DNA of 9,787 nt from assembly GCA_964627305.1 (NCBI GenBank), contig CAZVHP010000025.1, forward strand, positions 1-9,787. The letters run 5' to 3'. Made by a program: the position numbers and the translations under genes. The notes under the pieces were generated by a model. The model was given only the letters and a program-made list of their open reading frames with translations. It was not told the DNA's origin and made no database searches. Source of the stretch: WJKG01 sp964627305. Its GTDB lineage: Bacteria; Zixibacteria; MSB-5A5; GN15; FEB-12. Each line of letters begins with the position of its first letter. Position 1 is the first letter of the stretch. Positions 5,768-9,787 of the stretch are shown here, in pieces.

Positions 5768-6983
5768 AACGCTCCTCCACTTTGTGCTCCTGCGCCTCGA
5801 CCAAGTCGAGTGTCCCGTCTTCCTTCACAGGGAACTGGAGCGGTTCACTGAAAAGGAACTCAGGGTTCTTCGTGCAGAGGGAATCCTGCGGGAAACATCC
5901 AGACCCACGGAAATTCCGCGCCCAAAGCATCTGCCTACTGGGGATAACCTAGTTGTCCGGCAGACCTCTAGAGGCATGTTCGGGGTTGCGGATGAGGACG
6001 ACTATTTCGATCCGATACCACTCACCGAGGACGACGTTCGGCAGTACGAAATCTCCCTGCCAAAGCTCGCTGCGGTGATCCGTCGTGAGAATGGTATCAG
6101 CGGAAGCGGCTTTGAGAATCACGACGGTTTGATTCCGTTGGGCCAAAAGCTAGTCGATGGCATCGGAAGCCTGAATGTTTACTTCTCGATTATGAACGCA
6201 GACGAAATGGATTTCCTCTCTAAGTGCCAACGTCTGGAACGATCCCCAAACGCCCAAAAGGTTGTTGTGCTGACGACCCGGGGCATTGCGCTCTCGCCCG
6301 AAGGGCGGAGGATACTGGATGCGTCGGGAATCATTGTTGCCGCCATGGATAGTGACCTCGACCAAGGGACTTTCTCGATGAATTGGACTGGCATCGTGGG
6401 CGGCGCTAGGTCCCTACTGGCCGAGGAATATCCGAAAGACCGGCGAGTATTCCAGAAGCAGGGAAAGACCTGGCTTGTCGTCTATGATGGCGTCCCGAAA
6501 AGCGTCGGGGATTCCGTGGGCATGACCTACATCTGCCGACTTCTTCAAAGCGGTGGCCAAGACGTTCACGCCGCAGCGCTGAGGGACGTAGGTATCGGCA
6601 AGGACAACACTATAGTTCTCGGCTCTGCTGGCGAAGTCGTCGACGACCAAGCGCGCCGGGAATACAGCAAGCGAATCTCCGAGATTGACGAAGAACTACC
6701 CGAAGCGGAAACCAACAACGATTTCGAACGTAAAGCCCGCCTCATAGAGGAGCGGGATATCATCCTATCTGAACTCGGTCGTGCGCACAGTCTTGGTGGC
6801 AGGACCCGAGAAGCATCAAGCGACCGAGAACGACATCGCCAAGCGGTTTCTATTGCCATCCACCGAGCCTTGAAAGCCATCAAGAAAGAGCACCAGCCTC
6901 TTTGGCAGCATCTGAATAACGCTTTGAAGATCGGGGAGTTCTTGTCCTACCAACCCGATCAACCCACATCCTGGACCACATAG
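5760..6983 (+). CDS. Uncharacterised 407-aa protein with winged-helix-like and coiled-coil C-terminal region
   Basis: TTG 5760 is the likely start: GGGGGA (5748-5753) is 6 nt upstream and the gene overlaps its predecessor by 8 nt. Residues 1-60 resemble a small helical module. The middle (about 130-225) looks alpha/beta, with hydrophobic strands such as QKVVVLTTRG and GIIVAAM. Residues about 235-275 (TWLVVYDG, then GMTYICRLLQSGGQDVHAAAL) resemble the winged-helix-like segment found near the end of many large actinobacterial-type LuxR/AAA regulators. A coiled coil (about 294-340: RREYSKRISEIDEEL, ERKARLIEERD) follows. The tail (about 345-407: LGGRTREASS, then AVSIAIHRALKAIKKEH and GEFLSYQP) also recurs behind that segment. 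Here it lacks an ATPase or cyclase domain. These resemblances are recalled, not computed. A sensor or effector role with the 375-aa partner is inference. It is the last gene of the operon. Confidence 0.75.
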   Translation: MTETLLHFVLLRLDQVECPVFLHRELERFTEKELRVLRAEGILRETSRPTEIPRPKHLPTGDNLVVRQTSRGMFGVADEDDYFDPIPLTEDDVRQYEISLPKLAAVIRRENGISGSGFENHDGLIPLGQKLVDGIGSLNVYFSIMNADEMDFLSKCQRLERSPNAQKVVVLTTRGIALSPEGRRILDASGIIVAAMDSDLDQGTFSMNWTGIVGGARSLLAEEYPKDRRVFQKQGKTWLVVYDGVPKSVGDSVGMTYICRLLQSGGQDVHAAALRDVGIGKDNTIVLGSAGEVVDDQARREYSKRISEIDEELPEAETNNDFERKARLIEERDIILSELGRAHSLGGRTREASSDRERHRQAVSIAIHRALKAIKKEHQPLWQHLNNALKIGEFLSYQPDQPTSWTT

Positions 6984-7001
6984 TTATTTGATTTTTCTTT
7001 C

Positions 7002-7068
7002 CGCGACACCTCCTGTCGCGCCCGCGACGCCGGTTGTCACGCCTTCAACATGAAGGCTTGGTCCGGCG
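7002..7068. other. Two consecutive hairpins in the intergenic region
   Basis: Hairpin 1: CGCGACA (7002-7008) / TGTCGCG (7014-7020), loop CCTCC. Hairpin 2: outer CGCCGG (7028-7033) / CCGGCG (7063-7068) enclosing GCCTTCA (7041-7047) / TGAAGGC (7051-7057) with a 3-nt loop. A T-rich stretch precedes hairpin 1 on the + strand, but no U-tract follows either stem. They may end the upstream operon, form a small RNA, or mark a recombination site. Confidence 0.45.
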
Positions 7069-7109
7069 ACCGATCAATTCAGGCAACAACGCTCACAGGG
7101 CGCTGAAGC

Positions 7110-7158
7110 AACCCCCGAGAGAGCCTTTCGCCGGGCCAACCTCTCGGGGGTTTCTCTT
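7110..7158 (+). terminator. Strong hairpin, terminator-like
   Basis: A perfect 12-bp stem AACCCCCGAGAG (7110-7121) / CTCTCGGGGGTT (7141-7152) with a 19-nt loop is followed by TCTCTTT. It is very GC-rich and most likely terminates transcription coming from the left. It lies only 31 nt before the next start codon, so it might instead act as an attenuator in that gene's leader. Confidence 0.6.
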
Positions 7159-7188
7159 TGCCCTGATGAGACAGACCGGAGGTGTGAC

Positions 7189-7521
7189 ATGACGGATGTA
7201 GCGACAAAGGCAACCCTGACTCCTGCCAGGAGACGCCTGATCGAGCTGATGCAGGAGATCAGTTTCGGACGGATAGAGAACCTAGCCGTGAAGGATGGCG
7301 AGCCGGATTTCGATTCGCCCCCGCAGGTGGTTCGCGAGATCAAATTTGGTGGAGAGAACGGCCCCAGACAAGAAATGTCGGTCGAAGACTTCGCCTTGAA
7401 ATCCCAGGTGATCGAGTTCTTTGCGCAACTCGACTGCTTGGGTAACGGAACGGTGAAGAGTCTGGAAATCAAACATGGACTCCCCTTCCGCATAATACTG
7501 GAAGAGACGGTTCGGGTGTAG
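7189..7521 (+). CDS. Small conserved hypothetical protein (110 aa)
   Basis: The ATG is preceded by CGGAGGTG (7177-7184) at good spacing. The protein has a helical N-terminus (TPARRRLIELMQEISFGRIE), a strand-like central part with PDFDSPPQVVREIKFGGENG, and a C-terminal half with DFALKSQVIEFFAQLD and a closing beta segment HGLPFRIILEE. There is no membrane segment, cysteine set or catalytic motif. From memory, similar 100-110 aa proteins occur in planctomycete element regions near sigma factor and nuclease genes, always unnamed. It is separated from the sigma factor gene by 155 nt that contain a structured leader, so co-transcription is possible but not certain. The strong start signal and the conserved look make it a real gene; its function is unknown. 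Confidence 0.75.
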   Translation: MTDVATKATLTPARRRLIELMQEISFGRIENLAVKDGEPDFDSPPQVVREIKFGGENGPRQEMSVEDFALKSQVIEFFAQLDCLGNGTVKSLEIKHGLPFRIILEETVRV

Positions 7522-7558
7522 TTCCCGGACCATCAGATAAAGTCACCAGACAACTAAC

Positions 7559-7676
7559 CGGCCACGAAGTGGAGGCGTTGTGGGTGCCGCTGACGCGGTG
7601 AGCCTGCAACGCCTCTTCTCATAGTGGTCACTGCTTCCATCGGCACCCACACCCCCTCGGCCACGAGGAGGTCCAA
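7559..7676 (+). promoter_or_regulatory. Structured leader with competing hairpins before the sigma factor gene
   Basis: Stem A: GAGGCGTTG (7572-7580) / CAACGCCTC (7607-7615). Stem B: TGTGGGTGCCG (7579-7589) / CGGCACCCACA (7641-7651). The two share bases 7579-7580 and stem B uses the loop of stem A, so they compete. CCTCTTC (7612-7618) can pair fully, with one G-U, with the Shine-Dalgarno GAGGAGG (7665-7671) and overlaps the 3' arm of stem A. Stem A would therefore free the ribosome site. The motif CGGCCACGA appears twice, at 7559 and 7658. No known riboswitch class is recognised. Confidence 0.5.
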
Positions 7677-8264
7677 ATGGGTTTCGATAATCACCCCGAA
7701 GCAGTCGACGAGTATGCCGTTCAACTCATCAAGTTCAAGGCAAGACAATTGGTCGGACGGGTCGGATTCACCGAGTCCGACCGCGAAGACCTGGAGCAGG
7801 AAATGTTGCTGGACCTGCTCCGACGACTCCCGAAATACAATCCCAAACGTGCACAGCGCAATACCTTCATCGCCCGGGTGGTAGAGCACAAGATCGCCAC
7901 CATAATCGAATCACAGAAAGCCGCCATGCGAGATTACCGCCTCTGCCGGTGTTCCCTGAACGACCGGTTCGAGGACGAAGAAGGCGGCTCCGTGGAGCGC
8001 ATGGAGACTATCGACCAGGAAGACTACCTGCGCCGTACTGGCAAGTCCTCACGACCCACGTGGGAGTTGCGCGATCTTTCCCTCGATGTACAGAAGGCTA
8101 TCGAGAAACTGCCACCCGAACTTCGAGAACTTTGCGAGCGCTTAGATACCGATACCGTCACCGAAGTCTCCCGCGACACCGGAATTCCGCGGGGCACGAT
8201 CTACGAATCCATCAAGAAGCTGCGCGCGTTCTTCGAGGACGCCGGACTGAAGGACTACCTCTGA
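7677..8264 (+). CDS. Sigma-70 family RNA polymerase sigma factor (two-domain, ECF-like)
   Basis: A 195-residue protein that should direct RNA polymerase to element or stress promoters. GAGGAGG (7665-7671) precedes ATG 7677. Region 2 spans about residues 14-88: FTESDREDLEQEMLLDLLRRL corresponds to the core-binding helices and RNTFIARVVEHKIATIIESQKAAMRDY to the -10-recognition helix. A linker rich in Glu/Asp and Arg follows (about 95-130). Region 4 lies at about 135-192, with LPPELRELCERL and the helix-turn-helix TVTEVSRDTGIPRGTIYESIKKLRAFF. Regions 1.1 and 3 are absent, as in ECF sigma factors. No anti-sigma gene is adjacent; regulation may instead act through the structured leader. In an element this position suggests control of later genes downstream. 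The family is clear; the target promoters are unknown. Confidence 0.88.
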   Translation: MGFDNHPEAVDEYAVQLIKFKARQLVGRVGFTESDREDLEQEMLLDLLRRLPKYNPKRAQRNTFIARVVEHKIATIIESQKAAMRDYRLCRCSLNDRFEDEEGGSVERMETIDQEDYLRRTGKSSRPTWELRDLSLDVQKAIEKLPPELRELCERLDTDTVTEVSRDTGIPRGTIYESIKKLRAFFEDAGLKDYL

Positions 8265-8277
8265 CCGTCCGACGGTC
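8263..8277 (+). other. Small hairpin at the sigma factor stop codon
   Basis: GACCGT (8263-8268) / ACGGTC (8272-8277) with a 3-nt loop begins inside the TGA stop (8262-8264). No T run follows, so it is not a typical intrinsic terminator; it may stabilise the mRNA end or be incidental. Confidence 0.3.
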
Positions 8278-8316
8278 CAGGGTCGCTTCCGGTAGGTATT
8301 GACCGGGTCGGATACA

Positions 8317-8349
8317 CGAAAGGCATCCGAAAGGTCGCCGAAAGTACCC
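8317..8349 (+). repeat. Three tandem 11-bp imperfect repeats (CGAAAG-N5)
   Basis: CGAAAGGCATC, CGAAAGGTCGC and CGAAAGTACCC begin at 8317, 8328 and 8339, an exact 11-bp period with an invariant CGAAAG. They lie in the 138-nt gap between the sigma factor gene and the next gene. One helical turn between copies would suit a protein binding one face of the DNA. Confidence 0.5.
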
Positions 8350-8402
8350 GGCCCGGGCGCGCCCTCCAATGGACCGCACTGAACGGAATGGAGGAATAGA
8401 TC

Positions 8403-8717
8403 ATGAACCGAGAACTCTACCGATACAACTTCGATTCCAAGGTCCCGATCCAGGATGTCGAAGAGTCCCTACTCCTGGCTGTGCTTGCCGCCGAGAGCCT
8501 GCACGGCCGCGCCCTGGTACGACTCGATGCGTCTTTCTGCCTGGACTCGAAAAAGCGTTCCTGCGTGGTGGATGCGGCGACCGATGTCGGACGTGCCATC
8601 GCCAGGATTTTTACCGGGTTCCTTTCCCGCGAGTTCGGTGAAGAGGCGTTCAAGGTCGAACGGGTGGGACACGCGCATCCGGTCTCCCCTGAGCTGAAAG
8701 CCACGGGGGCCGCGTGA
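8403..8717 (+). CDS. Small conserved hypothetical protein (104 aa)
   Basis: ATG 8403 follows GGAGG (8390-8394) at 8 nt. The protein is a single small mixed domain: an opening YRYNFDSKVPIQDVEESLLLAVLAAE segment, a strand pair (ALVRLDASFCLD, then RSCVVDAATDVG), and a helix AIARIFTGFLSREFG ending in a polar tail. Two cysteines (in FCLD and SCVV) are the only ones and could pair or be incidental. No named family is recognised. From memory, close relatives sit beside sigma factor and Cas4-like nuclease genes in planctomycete elements. Its stop (8715-8717) shares one base with the nuclease ATG, so the two are very likely co-translated and may work together. Reading frames overlapping it on either strand lack start signals. 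Confidence 0.75.
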   Translation: MNRELYRYNFDSKVPIQDVEESLLLAVLAAESLHGRALVRLDASFCLDSKKRSCVVDAATDVGRAIARIFTGFLSREFGEEAFKVERVGHAHPVSPELKATGAA

Positions 8718-9733
8718 TGGGTGTGACCACGACCACCACCTACTCCATGTGGAGCCTGTTCCGCAACTGCCGCAAGGCGTGCGAATGGCGTTACATCCAC
8801 GAGTTGGTCCCCCTGGAGCAGGATCACAACCTGGCGTTCGGGACGGTGATCCATCAATGCCTGGAGGTCTGGCACGGCACCGGAAATCTGGAAGCGGTCC
8901 TCGACAATATCGACCGGACCTACCCGAATCGGAATCAGGACGACGCCCAGAAACGCGATTGGCACCTGGCTGTCGCCATGATGAAGGGCTATGCGTCGTG
9001 CTACCCGACAGAGGAATTCGATGTCGTATCCCTTGAGAGAACCTTCGACGGGAAGATCATCAACCCGGCCACGGGGGCATCATCAAGGAGCTTCGTGCTG
9101 GCCGGGCGCGTGGATGGAATCGTCCGCACCGGTGACGAGCATTACCTGCTCGAACACAAGACCGCCTCTCAGCTAGACGCGGATTACCTGGAACGATTGT
9201 GGACCGATTTCCAGATCGTGCTGTATTCCCGCTACGTCGAGCAGGCGCTCGGCATCCGCATCGCCGGGGTGCTTTACAACATCCTGGTCAAAGCGCGCCT
9301 TCAACAAGGCCGCGGCGAGACCGAGGCCGAGTACCAAGCCCGCTGTGCGGCGTTGATCGCGAAATCGAAGACCGGGAAGACCAGCGCCAAACGCCAACTC
9401 CCGGAAAGCGATGACGCTTTCCAGGAACGGCTGGCCGCCAAGTACGCCGAACCGGGCATGTTCCACCGGGAGATGCTCTACATCTCGCGCGACCGCTTCG
9501 AGACGCTGCAGGCCGAGCTGTGGGAGCTGACCCAGGCGTTTCTCGACGCCCGACGGCGCGGCATTTTCTACCAGAACACTGCCTTCTGTTTCCACTATCG
9601 GCGACCCTGCGCGTATTTCCCGCTCTGCCGTTCCGACGGCAGTCCCAACGTCATCGACAACCTTTACCGCAAAGTCCCCCCGCATGAAGAGCTGCGGGAC
9701 GAAGCCTCCGTGAATGAGACTCCGGCGTTTTGA
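8717..9733 (+). CDS. Cas4/RecB-like PD-(D/E)XK nuclease with probable Fe-S cluster
   Basis: A 338-residue predicted DNA exonuclease-type protein. ATG 8717 is preferred, since it forms a TGATG overlap with the preceding stop; GTG 8714 is an alternative. The motifs run in the RecB-family order: FGTVIHQ (His46), AGRVDGIV (Asp133), LLEHKTAS (Glu146-x-Lys148) and QIVLY (Gln166, Tyr170). A cysteine pair near the N-terminus (Cys18 and Cys22 in NCRKAC) and a C-terminal C-x6-C-x5-C (Cys291, 298, 304) would supply an iron-sulfur cluster, as in Cas4 and AddB nucleases. A charged insertion (about residues 198-240) lies between the catalytic core and the C-terminal part. No CRISPR array or other cas gene is visible, so an element replication or recombination role is more likely than spacer acquisition. 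All catalytic residues are present. Confidence 0.9.
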   Translation: MGVTTTTTYSMWSLFRNCRKACEWRYIHELVPLEQDHNLAFGTVIHQCLEVWHGTGNLEAVLDNIDRTYPNRNQDDAQKRDWHLAVAMMKGYASCYPTEEFDVVSLERTFDGKIINPATGASSRSFVLAGRVDGIVRTGDEHYLLEHKTASQLDADYLERLWTDFQIVLYSRYVEQALGIRIAGVLYNILVKARLQQGRGETEAEYQARCAALIAKSKTGKTSAKRQLPESDDAFQERLAAKYAEPGMFHREMLYISRDRFETLQAELWELTQAFLDARRRGIFYQNTAFCFHYRRPCAYFPLCRSDGSPNVIDNLYRKVPPHEELRDEASVNETPAF

Positions 9734-9755
9734 GGACAAGAAAAGGAGAAGACAC

Positions 9756-9787
9756 ATGCTACCGACCAAGACAACACCGCAGAAACA
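9756..9787 (+). CDS. Start of a further gene, cut by the window end
   Basis: AAGGAG (9743-9748) precedes an ATG at 9756 by 7 nt. The ten complete codons read MLPTKTTPQK and continue open to the end of the window. It starts 22 nt after the nuclease stop, so it belongs to the same operon. From memory, comparable nuclease genes in planctomycete elements are followed by a RecA-like ATP-binding protein with a similar short Pro/Thr/Lys start, but ten residues cannot show this. Confidence 0.55.
   Translation, partial: MLPTKTTPQK

Noticed and set aside
7160..7167. GCCCTGAT, a half-site of the 3413-3432 operator
   Set aside because: Only one arm is present with no inverted partner, and an 8-mer of this kind is expected by chance in a window this size.
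8299..8304. TTGACC as a -35 element for the 8403 gene
   Set aside because: No acceptable -10 box lies 16-18 bp downstream.
8369..8641. Plus-strand 90-codon frame overlapping the 104-aa gene
   Set aside because: It has Arg/Pro/Cys-rich shadow composition and no upstream ribosome site; the gene at 8403 has GGAGG and a conserved-looking protein.
8717..9733. Reading the nuclease as CRISPR-associated Cas4
   Set aside because: There is no CRISPR array and no other cas gene in the window, and similar nucleases are common in phages and elements.

Overview
The window appears to be the left end of an integrated mobile element (prophage or integrative element) inserted downstream of a tRNA-Asn gene. 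It opens with the 3' half of tRNA-Asn(GTT), with CCA encoded, followed by two terminator hairpins. All complete protein genes lie on the + strand. The sequence is moderately GC-rich and uses strong GGAGG-type Shine-Dalgarno sites with GTG, TTG and ATG starts. The recombinase/DUF2924 set and the small hypothetical proteins at the right resemble, from memory, element genes of Planctomycetota and some Alphaproteobacteria. No gene here fixes the taxonomy.

Region 1 (445-3293) is a tightly packed four-gene integration module: a small GTG-started protein, a DUF2924 protein, a large serine recombinase and a small helix-turn-helix protein. The last three overlap by 4 nt at each junction. Region 2 (3411-6983) is a separate operon with its own promoter: a near-consensus TTGCCC-17-TATAAT whose spacer is almost filled by a perfect 9+9 bp inverted repeat. 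It encodes a small PD-(D/E)XK-like protein, a complete LexA-like self-cleaving repressor, and two overlapping genes for uncharacterised proteins (375 and 407 aa). This is the most interesting part: it looks like a DNA-damage-inducible, self-repressed cargo operon of unknown function.

Region 3 (7002-7158) is an intergenic stretch with three hairpins, the last shaped like a terminator. Region 4 (7189-9787) carries a small hypothetical protein, a sigma-70-family factor preceded by a leader with competing hairpins, another small hypothetical protein, a Cas4/RecB-like PD-(D/E)XK nuclease with a probable Fe-S cysteine set, and the first codons of a further gene. This looks like the expression and replication/recombination part of the same element.

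A working model, by inference: the recombinase module integrates and excises the element at or near tRNA-Asn. The LexA-like protein silences the region 2 operon until DNA damage triggers self-cleavage. The sigma factor drives later element genes, including the nuclease. The right end of the element is outside the window, so its limits cannot be confirmed here.
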